A stretch of DNA of 10,150 bases, from contig CADBQJ010000246.1 of assembly GCA_902796785.1 (NCBI GenBank), forward strand, positions 1 to 10,150, given 5' to 3'. This DNA comes from Fibrobacter succinogenes (GTDB lineage: Bacteria; Fibrobacterota; Fibrobacteria; Fibrobacterales; CADBQJ01). The position numbers and the translations under genes are program-made. Under the pieces are notes generated by a model. The model had not been told where the DNA came from. It did not search any database and saw only the letters and a program-made list of their open reading frames with translations. Below, piece after piece: positions 5,020-10,150 of the stretch (the first letter of the stretch is position 1; each line of letters starts with the position of its first letter).

Positions 5020-6845
5020 GCTCCATCGGACGTTTCCGCGGCCGGTCCGCGGTTCTCGCCGCCGCCCTGGCGGTCTTCGCGCTGGGATGCGGCGGCGGCG
5101 AGGACGCCCCGCGCGCGGCGGCCCGCGCGCCCGGACCCGCCCGCGTCCAGGCGCCCGAAGGCGGGTTCCTCGGCGAGCCCGACCCCCAGGCCGACACCTC
5201 CGCGCTCTTCGGCGGGCGCATCGTCCTCTGGGGAGGCGAATACCCCAAGTCGCTCAACATGTGGAGCGACCTCACCTCCTTCAACGCCACCGTCTGCGGC
5301 CTGATGTACGAGCCGCTGCTGGAGCTCCACTCCACCGCGGACGAGTGGACCGGGATCCTCGCCGAATCCTGGACGGTTTCCGACGACGGGCTGGAGTTCC
5401 TCTTCCGCATCCGCCCGCAGGCCAGGTGGAGCGACGGCGAGCCGGTGCGCGCCGAGGACTTCGTCTTCTACTACGACGTCATCATGGACCCGGCCAACCT
5501 CACCCCCGTCTTCAAGGTGGGGCTCAAGCGGCTGGAGCGGCCCGAGGCGCTGGACAGCCTCACGCTGCGCGTGCGCGCGAAGGAGCGCCACTGGGCCAAC
5601 TTCTCCGAGGCGGCCGGACTGCTCGCCTTCCCCTCGCGCGCCTGGAAGGGGAAGGACTTCGACCGCATGCGCTTCGCCTTCTCCCCGGTCAGCGGCCCCT
5701 ACGAAATCGCCGAGCTGAAGGAGAACCGCTCGCTGCGGATGAGCCGCCGCGCGGACTGGTGGGGACGCGCGCTGAACTACCAGCGCGGCAAGTACAACTT
5801 CGACGAGATCGTCTACCGCTTCTCCGCCGACCGCGTGAAGGCGCTCGAGGCGCTCAAGAAGGGCGACTGGGACCTCTATCCGGTCTACACCGCCTCCATC
5901 TGGGCGCGGCAGACCGACTTCGAGGCGGTCCGGAAGGGCTGGGTGGTCAAGGCGCGCGTCTTCGACGAGTCCCCCGTGGGGTTCCAGGGGCTCGCGATCA
6001 ACATGCGCCGCGCCAAGTTCGCCGACCCGCGGACGCGCCGCGCGCTGGGGATGCTGATGAACCGCGCGGAGATGAACTCCAAGCTGATGTTCGACCAGTA
6101 CTTCCTGCTCGACTCCTACTATCCCGGGCTCTACCCCGGCCGCGACGACCCCGCGGCGGAGCCCCTGCCCTACGCGCCCGACTCGGCCCGCGCCCTGCTG
6201 GCCGCGGCGGGCTGGAAGGCCGACGGACGCGGGCTTCTGCGCGACTCCGCCGGCGCGCCGTTCGCGCTCTCGCTGCTCCACAACGGCGAGGACACGCGGC
6301 ACCTGGAGATCTACCTGCAGGACCTGAAGGCCGCCGGCATCGACGCCTCCATCGACCGCGTCTCCTTCGCCTCGGCCCGCAAGCGGCTCGACGACCACGA
6401 CTTCGACCTCCACTGGATCAACTGGGGCGCCGGCCGGCAGGAGGACCCCGAGGGGCTCTGGCACTCCTCCTCCGCGGGCGAACGCGGGTCGAACAACATC
6501 GCCGGCCTGGCCGACCCGACGGTCGACTCGCTGATCGAGCTCCAGAAGGGGATCTTCGACCTCGCCGCGCGCCGCGACGTCGTCCGCCGCGTCGACGCCC
6601 GCCTGCGCGAGCTCTCGCCCTACGTGCTCCTCTGGCAGAACGGCTCGCACCGCCTGCTCTGGTGGAACCGCTTCGGCATGCCGCGCAACCCGCTGGGCCG
6701 CTACGGCGACCCCGACGCGGCGATCGTCTACTGGTGGTTCGACCCGGCGAAGGACTCGGCGCTGGCCGAGGCGCGCCGGACCGGAGCGTCGCTCGAACGC
6801 GCGGAGACGGACATCCGGTACGTCCCCGTGCCCGGACAGCCCTAG
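5016..6845 (+). CDS. Family 5 extracellular solute-binding protein, YejA-like, probable lipoprotein
   Basis: This is a receptor for an ABC importer of peptides or similar solutes, outside the cytoplasmic membrane. The 609-residue product begins with a basic N-terminus, a hydrophobic segment (11-23) and a lipobox-like ALGC with Cys25, then an Ala/Pro-rich linker to about 60. The family 5 signature LAESWTVSDDG...WSDGEPVRAEDFVFYYD occupies about 115-154. Blocks near 260-305 (NFDEIVYRF, KGDWDL, WARQTDF) and 323-372 (GFQGLAINMRRAKFADPRTRRAL) resemble the YejA branch, which in E. coli takes up microcin C and oligopeptides. The start is fixed by AGGAGG (5006-5011) and by an ATGA overlap with rnc. 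No permease or ATPase genes are adjacent in the window, so its partners must be elsewhere. The family is secure; the substrate is unknown. Confidence 0.85.
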   Translation: MSSIGRFRGRSAVLAAALAVFALGCGGGEDAPRAAARAPGPARVQAPEGGFLGEPDPQADTSALFGGRIVLWGGEYPKSLNMWSDLTSFNATVCGLMYEPLLELHSTADEWTGILAESWTVSDDGLEFLFRIRPQARWSDGEPVRAEDFVFYYDVIMDPANLTPVFKVGLKRLERPEALDSLTLRVRAKERHWANFSEAAGLLAFPSRAWKGKDFDRMRFAFSPVSGPYEIAELKENRSLRMSRRADWWGRALNYQRGKYNFDEIVYRFSADRVKALEALKKGDWDLYPVYTASIWARQTDFEAVRKGWVVKARVFDESPVGFQGLAINMRRAKFADPRTRRALGMLMNRAEMNSKLMFDQYFLLDSYYPGLYPGRDDPAAEPLPYAPDSARALLAAAGWKADGRGLLRDSAGAPFALSLLHNGEDTRHLEIYLQDLKAAGIDASIDRVSFASARKRLDDHDFDLHWINWGAGRQEDPEGLWHSSSAGERGSNNIAGLADPTVDSLIELQKGIFDLAARRDVVRRVDARLRELSPYVLLWQNGSHRLLWWNRFGMPRNPLGRYGDPDAAIVYWWFDPAKDSALAEARRTGASLERAETDIRYVPVPGQP

Positions 6846-6861
6846 GAATTCTTCGGGAAAG

Positions 6862-7404
6862 TCAGTTGGAGGGATGGCCGCCGCAGCACCCGCCGCGGTG
6901 GCCGTGTTCGCGCCCGTGCCCGCCGCAGCAGCCGTCGTGGCCGTGGGCGGCGTGGTCGTGGCCGCAGCCGCATTCGCCTTCCGCCTTCTCCCCGCCGCGA
7001 CGGACCGGGCCGATGCAGGCGAGCGCGTTGGCGCGGGCCTCCAGGTAGTCCTCGTTTTCCGGGTCGAGCGGCAGCAGGTTCTTCTCCAGGATGGAGAGCG
7101 CCTCTTCGGGGCGGTCCAGCTGCTCCATCAGCACGGAGACCATCTTGCGGAGGATGGTGCGGCTGGCGGGATTGCGCTTGAGCCCCTCTTCGTAGCTGAG
7201 GAGCGCCTGCTCGTGCTCCGACATCAGGCCGTAGGCGTCGCCCTTGCGCTCGTGGATCTCCGCCTCGCGCTCGGGGGAGCCGGCTTCGGCGAGTTTCGCG
7301 CGGGCCGTTTCCAGCGCCTTTTCGAGCGTGGCTTCGGCTTTGGCGGTTTCCCCGTCCACGATCTGGTCGATGGCCAGGCAGAGCAAACGGTCGATCTCTT
7401 GCAT
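6862..7404 (-). CDS. TPR protein with a Cys/His-rich, probably metal-binding C-terminal tail
   Basis: The function is not known. The 180-residue protein has no signal peptide and is probably cytoplasmic. Residues about 15-130 are helical and contain TPR-like repeats: AEIHERKGDAYGLMSEHEQA continuing to about 80 is the clearest, with a second unit near 82-115 (DRPEEALSILEKNL) and flanking helices. A Gly-rich tail follows: residues 145-177 hold 6 Cys and 8 His in 33 positions, including CGCGHDH and two similar units GHDGCCGGH and GHRGGCCGGH. Comparable His/Cys tails on SlyD and HypB bind nickel or zinc; by analogy this tail may bind or store a metal while the TPRs contact a partner. A good ribosome binding site AAGGAG (complement of 7410-7415) lies 5 bases before the ATG. 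The gene converges on the solute-binding protein (16-base gap) and is divergent from the SPOR protein. Confidence 0.8.
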   Translation of the reverse strand: MQEIDRLLCLAIDQIVDGETAKAEATLEKALETARAKLAEAGSPEREAEIHERKGDAYGLMSEHEQALLSYEEGLKRNPASRTILRKMVSVLMEQLDRPEEALSILEKNLLPLDPENEDYLEARANALACIGPVRRGGEKAEGECGCGHDHAAHGHDGCCGGHGREHGHRGGCCGGHPSN

Positions 7405-7420
7405 TCGGGCTCCTTGCGGG

Positions 7421-7431
7421 AGTTAAATTTA
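7421..7431. promoter_or_regulatory. AT-rich spot in the TPR/SPOR divergent promoter region
   Basis: The 58 bases between the two divergent starts contain one AT-rich patch, AGTTAAATTTA. The core TAAATTTA reads as a -10-like TAAATT on both strands. Toward the SPOR gene, a weak -35 TTGCAT (7399-7404) stands 19 bases before it. Toward the TPR gene I see no -35. Shared divergent promoters are likely from the layout, but the exact elements are uncertain. Confidence 0.25.
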
Positions 7432-7462
7432 GCAGAAACCCACCCCGTCCGGCCGAGGTCCC

Positions 7463-7930
7463 ATGCGTACGCTGCGAACGATTTCCCTTTTGGCGCTTCT
7501 GCTGGCCGCCGGCGCCTCCGCGCAGGCCGGCTGCGGCCAGGCCGCGGGCGCCGAATACCCCCGCGCGCTCCAGAAGACCCCTCCGCCCGCGCTGCCCGCC
7601 ACGGCCGCCGACTCGATCGTCGGGCAGAACGCCTGGAAGGTGACGACCATCGACTCCTCGCTGGTCGCCAAGCCCGAGGAGACCGCCGCGGCCAAGAAGG
7701 GGAACGCCCTCTTCGCGCTCCAGTTCGAGACGGTGGGCGACTTCGACGCGGCGCAGAAGCGCCGCTGGGCCCTCTCGGCCCGCACCGGATACGGGCTCTA
7801 CCTGGTCTTCGACTCGCCGTTCTACAAGATCCGCGGCGGCTCCTTCGCCACGAAGGAGGAGGCCGACCAGGCGGTGCGCAACCTGCAGGATTCGACCGGC
7901 GTGACCGCGCTGGTCATCAAGGTCCGGTAG
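7463..7930 (+). CDS. Exported SPOR-domain protein
   Basis: A 155-residue protein with a signal peptide (basic MRTLR, hydrophobic core 7-17, likely signal peptidase I cleavage after ASA at 18-20). A Pro/Ala-rich linker follows, then a C-terminal SPOR-like domain at about 83-155: strand LFALQFET, helix DFDAAQKRRWALSAR, strand GLYLVFDSPFYKIRGGSFAT, helix KEEADQAVRNL, strand TALVIKVR. SPOR domains bind glycan strands lacking stem peptides and are common in cell-division and envelope proteins. No other domain is present, so it may be an envelope accessory protein. Cys24 does not sit in a good lipobox. The ribosome binding site is weak (GAGG, 7455-7458). The gene converges on mqnC with a 31-base gap in which I see no clear terminator. 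Confidence 0.75.
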   Translation: MRTLRTISLLALLLAAGASAQAGCGQAAGAEYPRALQKTPPPALPATAADSIVGQNAWKVTTIDSSLVAKPEETAAAKKGNALFALQFETVGDFDAAQKRRWALSARTGYGLYLVFDSPFYKIRGGSFATKEEADQAVRNLQDSTGVTALVIKVR

Positions 7931-7961
7931 AAATTCCGCGCAGGCGACGGTTCGGGGCGGA

Positions 7962-9047
7962 CTACGGGGCGTCCGCCGGGCGCTCCATGTCGGAGAAGTC
8001 GAACGCGCGGAACTGCGGGACGAACCCTTCGCCCCGGAGCAGCTCCTCCATGCCGGCGACCGTCGTCGGCGCGCGGCTCTTCAGGACGTTTTCCTCCAGC
8101 ACGACGCTGTTGACGTCGTCGCCGCCGCCGCGCAGGGCGCGCATCCCGAGTTCGGGCCCCATGCCGAGCAGGCTCACCTCGACGTGGTCCACGTTGTCGA
8201 GGAAGAGCCGGCAGAGGGCGACCGTCCGCAGGTACTCCCCGGGCGACACGTCGCGGATCGGGAAGTTCCGGGTCTGCGGCTGGAACGTCCAGGCGACGAA
8301 GCTGTGGAAGCCGCCGGTCCGGTCCTGGAGTTCGCGGACCAGGCGCAGGTGCTCGACGACCTCCTCGTCGGTCTCGACCGATCCGAAGACGATGTTCGCG
8401 GTCCCGCGCAGCCCCTCGCGGTGGCAGGCCTCCATCGTCCGCAGCCACTCGGCCGTCGAGGGCTTGCGCGGGGAGAGGATCGCGCGGACGCGGTCGCTCA
8501 GCACCTCCGCGCCCGCGCCGGGGACGGAGGAGAGTCCCGCCGCCTTCAGGCGGCGGAGGACGGTCTCGAGCGGGAGCCCGGAGGTCTCCGCGAACCCGAG
8601 CAGCTCCGCCGGCGAAAAGCCCCGCACCTCCATCCCGAGCTCGCCGGCGAAGAGCCGCAGTGCCTCTTCGGCCTTCTCGAGGCCGAAGGCGGGGTTCACG
8701 CCGCCCTGGAGGAAGATCTGCCGGGCGCCGCGGCTCTTCGCGCCAAGTCCCTTGGCGCGGAGCTGCGAGGGCGTCAGCGTCCAGCGGTCGGCGTCCTCGC
8801 TCTTCCGGCAGAAGGAGCAGAAGGAGCAGCCGATCCGGCAGACGTTCGTGTAGTTCACCACCTGGAAGAGCGTGTAGCCCACGACGTTCGCGCCGTGGCG
8901 GCGCGACTTGATCTCGCGCGCGGCCGCCGTCAGTTCGTCCAGGGACGCGTTCCGCAGCAGGAAAAGCGCCTCCTCGGGCGAAATCCGGGCCTGCGGCGCG
9001 CCGGAGAGGGCGCGGGAGAGGATGTCGGAGACGGAAAGTTCGGGCAT
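7962..9047 (-). CDS. mqnC: Cyclic dehypoxanthinyl futalosine synthase (radical SAM), futalosine menaquinone pathway
   Basis: MqnC cyclises dehypoxanthine futalosine to the cyclic form by radical chemistry during menaquinone synthesis. The 361-residue length is typical. The radical SAM motif is Cys70-x3-Cys74-x2-Cys77 in NYTNVCRIGCSFC, followed by an SAM-binding QIFLQGG (110-116). Then come FSPAELL, VPGAGAEVLSDRVR, FGSVETDEE, RELQDRTGGF and WTFQPQT, the blocks shared by MqnC, MqnE and CofH. The W-x-FQP form favours MqnC over MqnE. An extra cysteine, Cys80, stands where the family usually has Tyr (CAFYR becomes CSFCR). No ribosome binding site is visible before the ATG at 9047-9045, and a TATCTT box lies only 8 bases upstream, so the mRNA may be leaderless. 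No other mqn gene is in the window. A related radical SAM paralogue is the main alternative. Confidence 0.85.
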   Translation of the reverse strand: MPELSVSDILSRALSGAPQARISPEEALFLLRNASLDELTAAAREIKSRRHGANVVGYTLFQVVNYTNVCRIGCSFCSFCRKSEDADRWTLTPSQLRAKGLGAKSRGARQIFLQGGVNPAFGLEKAEEALRLFAGELGMEVRGFSPAELLGFAETSGLPLETVLRRLKAAGLSSVPGAGAEVLSDRVRAILSPRKPSTAEWLRTMEACHREGLRGTANIVFGSVETDEEVVEHLRLVRELQDRTGGFHSFVAWTFQPQTRNFPIRDVSPGEYLRTVALCRLFLDNVDHVEVSLLGMGPELGMRALRGGGDDVNSVVLEENVLKSRAPTTVAGMEELLRGEGFVPQFRAFDFSDMERPADAP

Positions 9048-9055
9048 CGGAGGGA

Positions 9056-9061
9056 AAGATA
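9056..9061 (-). promoter_or_regulatory. Possible -10 element for mqnC
   Basis: On the minus strand TATCTT lies 8 bases before the mqnC ATG, downstream of the tRNA terminator. Transcription from it would begin at or next to the start codon. Because a terminator separates mqnC from the tRNA gene, mqnC needs a promoter here or read-through. No good -35 is visible. Confidence 0.3.
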
Positions 9062-9082
9062 GACGAAGCGAACGGGAGCGGC

Positions 9083-9116
9083 GAAAAAAGAAGAGGAGGC
9101 CCGAAGGTCTCCTCTT
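9083..9116 (-). terminator. Intrinsic terminator of the tRNA-Val gene
   Basis: On the minus strand AAGAGGAG pairs with CTCCTCTT (8 base pairs). An A-C mismatch and a CC/GG pair extend the stem to a TTCG tetraloop. The stem is followed by TCTTTTTTC. It lies 4 bases after the tRNA 3' end and 36 bases before mqnC. On the plus strand the T tract is only four bases, so it acts mainly in the tRNA direction. Confidence 0.85.
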
Positions 9117-9120
9117 TTCG

Positions 9121-9195
9121 TGGACGATACTGGATTTGAACCAGTGACCTCCGCCGTGTGAAAGCGGCGCTCTGAACCAACTGAGCTAATCGTCC
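9121..9195 (-). tRNA. tRNA-Val (anticodon CAC)
   Basis: The 75-base sequence folds as a complete cloverleaf: acceptor GGACGAT/ATCGTCC (7 pairs), D stem GCTC/GAGC, anticodon stem CCGCT/GGCGG (last pair T-G) with loop TTCACAC, T stem ACTGG/CCAGT with loop TTCAAAT, and discriminator A73. The anticodon CAC reads the valine codon GUG. The 3' CCA is not encoded (CGA follows), so it must be added by a nucleotidyltransferase. The gene has its own promoter and terminator and lies between argS and mqnC on the same strand. Confidence 0.95.
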
Positions 9196-9205
9196 GGACG
9201 GGCCG

Positions 9206-9235
9206 AATATAGAAAACCCGCGGGCGTTTCCCCAA
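9206..9235 (-). promoter_or_regulatory. Sigma-70-like promoter of the tRNA-Val gene
   Basis: On the minus strand TTGGGG (-35, 9235-9230) and TATATT (-10, 9211-9206) are separated by 18 bases, and the mature tRNA starts 10 bases after the -10. The -10 is a good match; the -35 keeps only TTG. GGCCCGTCC between the -10 and the tRNA is a GC-rich discriminator, the type associated with stringent control of stable RNA genes in other bacteria. Confidence 0.55.
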
Positions 9236-9248
9236 GTCCCCGGAGGGG

Positions 9249-9260
9249 CCGGGCGCCCGG
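9249..9260. repeat. 12-base GC palindrome just after argS
   Basis: CCGGGCGCCCGG is a perfect palindrome lying 5 bases past the argS stop codon, next to further GC pairing potential (CCCC-TCC-GGGG on the minus strand, ending near 9236). It could form a stable 3'-end hairpin on the argS mRNA, but no T tract follows, so it is not a standard intrinsic terminator. Confidence 0.3.
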
Positions 9261-9265
9261 AGGCC

Positions 9266-10150
9266 CTACATCTGCTCCACGGCGGCCACGCCGAGCATCT
9301 CCAGCGCGTTGCGGAGGGCCGTCTGGGCGCACTGGACCAGGAACAGCCGCTCGGTTTCGGCCTCGTCGCCCAGGACGCGGTTGTCGTGGATGAACCGGTG
9401 GCTTTCGGCCGCCAGATCCAGGCAGTACTGCGCCAGGGTCGAGGGCTCGTGGTCGCGGGTCACCTCGACGGCGCGTTCGGGCAGCTCGCCCAGCTTGCGG
9501 ACCAGGCGCTGCGAATTGGCGTCGGAGAGCTTCTCCCAGCGGACTTCGGACGAGGAGACGCGGCGGCCGGCCTTGCGCTGGATCGAGCAGAGCCGGACGT
9601 GGGCGTTCTGGACGTAGGGGCCGGTGTCGCCGTCGAACGAGAGCGCCTGCTCCCAGTTGAACTTCACGTCGATCAGGCGGCGGTTCTTGAGGTCGTCGAA
9701 GACGAGCGCGCCGACGCCGATCTTCCGGGCGACGCTCTCCTTGTCGGGGAGCGAGGGGTTCTTCTCGTCGATCGTCGCGAGGATCTTGGCCGCGGCGGCG
9801 TCCATCACCTCGCGCAGCGAGTTGGAGTTGCCCTGCTTGCTGGAGCCCTTGGACCACTTGCCCTCGGCGTCCTGCTGGAGGATCAGCCCGAACGGGACGT
9901 GCAGGCACCCGTCCGCCCAGTCGCACCCGAGCTTCTTCAGCACGGCGAAGACCTGGCGGAAGTGGAGCGACTGCCCGTTGTCCACCACGTAGAGGCAGCG
10001 GTCGAAGCCGTAGGTCTCGCGGCGGTAGAGCGCCGCGGCGAGGTCGCGCGTGGCGTAGAGCGTGGAGCCGTCGCCCTTGAGGATCAGGCAGGGCGGCATT
10101 CCCTCGTCGTCGAGCGGAACGACCTGGCGCTCCTGGCTTTCGACGAGAAG
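9266..10150 (-). CDS. argS: Arginyl-tRNA synthetase, C-terminal part (5' end beyond the window)
   Basis: ArgRS charges tRNA-Arg with arginine. The frame is open from the right edge to the TAG at 9268-9266, giving 294 residues. Visible class I ArgRS features, in order: LILKGDGSTLYATRDLAAAL, YVVDNGQSLHFRQVF, the HVPFGLIL strand before the KMSKS-region loop, IGVGALVFDDL, FNWEQALSFDGDTGPYVQNAH, and an all-helical anticodon-binding domain ending GVAAVEQM, close to the family's conserved terminal Met. The KMSKS-region loop reads KWSKGSSKQGN, while many ArgRS have KMSTRKGN; three extra residues seem inserted. The HIGH motif and the N-terminal tRNA-binding domain lie outside the window. No T-rich terminator follows; tRNA-Val is downstream with its own promoter. 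Confidence 0.93.
   Translation of the reverse strand, partial: LLVESQERQVVPLDDEGMPPCLILKGDGSTLYATRDLAAALYRRETYGFDRCLYVVDNGQSLHFRQVFAVLKKLGCDWADGCLHVPFGLILQQDAEGKWSKGSSKQGNSNSLREVMDAAAAKILATIDEKNPSLPDKESVARKIGVGALVFDDLKNRRLIDVKFNWEQALSFDGDTGPYVQNAHVRLCSIQRKAGRRVSSSEVRWEKLSDANSQRLVRKLGELPERAVEVTRDHEPSTLAQYCLDLAAESHRFIHDNRVLGDEAETERLFLVQCAQTALRNALEMLGVAAVEQM

Noticed and set aside
4686..6650. Long open frame on the minus strand opposite rnc and the solute-binding protein
   Set aside because: Same reasons; the plus-strand frame shows clear RNase III and family 5 binding-protein motifs.
5087..7048. Long plus-strand frame overlapping the solute-binding protein in another phase
   Set aside because: Its product is almost entirely Arg/Pro/Gly/Ala, typical of an out-of-phase reading of GC-rich coding DNA.
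6874..8853. Long plus-strand frame spanning the TPR, SPOR and mqnC regions
   Set aside because: It runs across three convincing genes in other frames and has no recognisable domain.
7962..9047. Calling the radical SAM gene mqnE or cofH
   Set aside because: The W-x-FQP block and the overall spacing fit MqnC better; MqnE usually has FHP there and CofH lacks this block. Some uncertainty remains.
9121..9195. Reading the tRNA as tRNA-Glu because TTC appears in the anticodon loop
   Set aside because: With a 7-base loop TTCACAC the three anticodon bases are CAC; the acceptor, T arm and A73 also fit valine.
1..10150. CRISPR array, prophage, insertion sequence, toxin-antitoxin or biosynthetic island
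   Set aside because: No direct repeats with spacers, no transposase or integrase, and no composition break was seen; the gaps between genes are short and explained.

Overview
The window is GC-rich (I estimate about two thirds G+C), almost entirely coding bacterial chromosome. It reads as a core-genome region and not a mobile island: I see no integrase, transposase, phage gene or CRISPR array. The organism uses the futalosine route to menaquinone (mqnC), has a type II fatty acid synthase, exports lipoprotein-like and SPOR-domain proteins, and has a tRNA gene without an encoded CCA. A Gram-negative, possibly anaerobic or uncultured lineage is plausible, but I cannot fix the phylum from the sequence.

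Layout. Positions 1-836 (minus) hold most of a CorA-family divalent-cation transporter that runs off the left edge just after its pore signature. A divergent intergenic region of 80 bases with an AT-rich perfect inverted repeat separates it from a long plus-strand series: aroD, ptsN, fabD, fabG, acpP, rnc and a lipoprotein-like peptide-binding protein (917-6845). Within that series aroD/ptsN, fabD/fabG and rnc/binding protein overlap by four bases, so translation is probably coupled. The only sizeable gaps flank acpP: 81 bases upstream with a promoter-like box, and 67 bases downstream with a terminator-like hairpin that may reduce transcription into rnc. The order fabD-fabG-acpP-rnc without fabF is the arrangement known from Bacillus; aroD and ptsN upstream are less expected.

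From 6846 the layout changes to single genes in alternating directions. First comes a minus-strand TPR protein with a striking Cys/His-rich tail, transcribed divergently from a small exported SPOR-domain protein, which converges on minus-strand mqnC. Upstream of mqnC are an intrinsic terminator, a tRNA-Val(CAC) with its own recognisable promoter, and the C-terminal part of argS, which runs off the right edge.

Functionally the plus-strand series groups lipid initiation and reduction (FabD, FabG, ACP) with a PTS-type regulator, one shikimate enzyme, RNase III and one solute receptor. I found no clearly new multi-gene system. The most unusual items are the metal-binding-like tail on the TPR protein, the SMN in place of GMN in CorA, the AT palindrome between corA and aroD, a recurring TATCT box with two apparently leaderless genes, and an altered KMSKS-region loop in ArgS.
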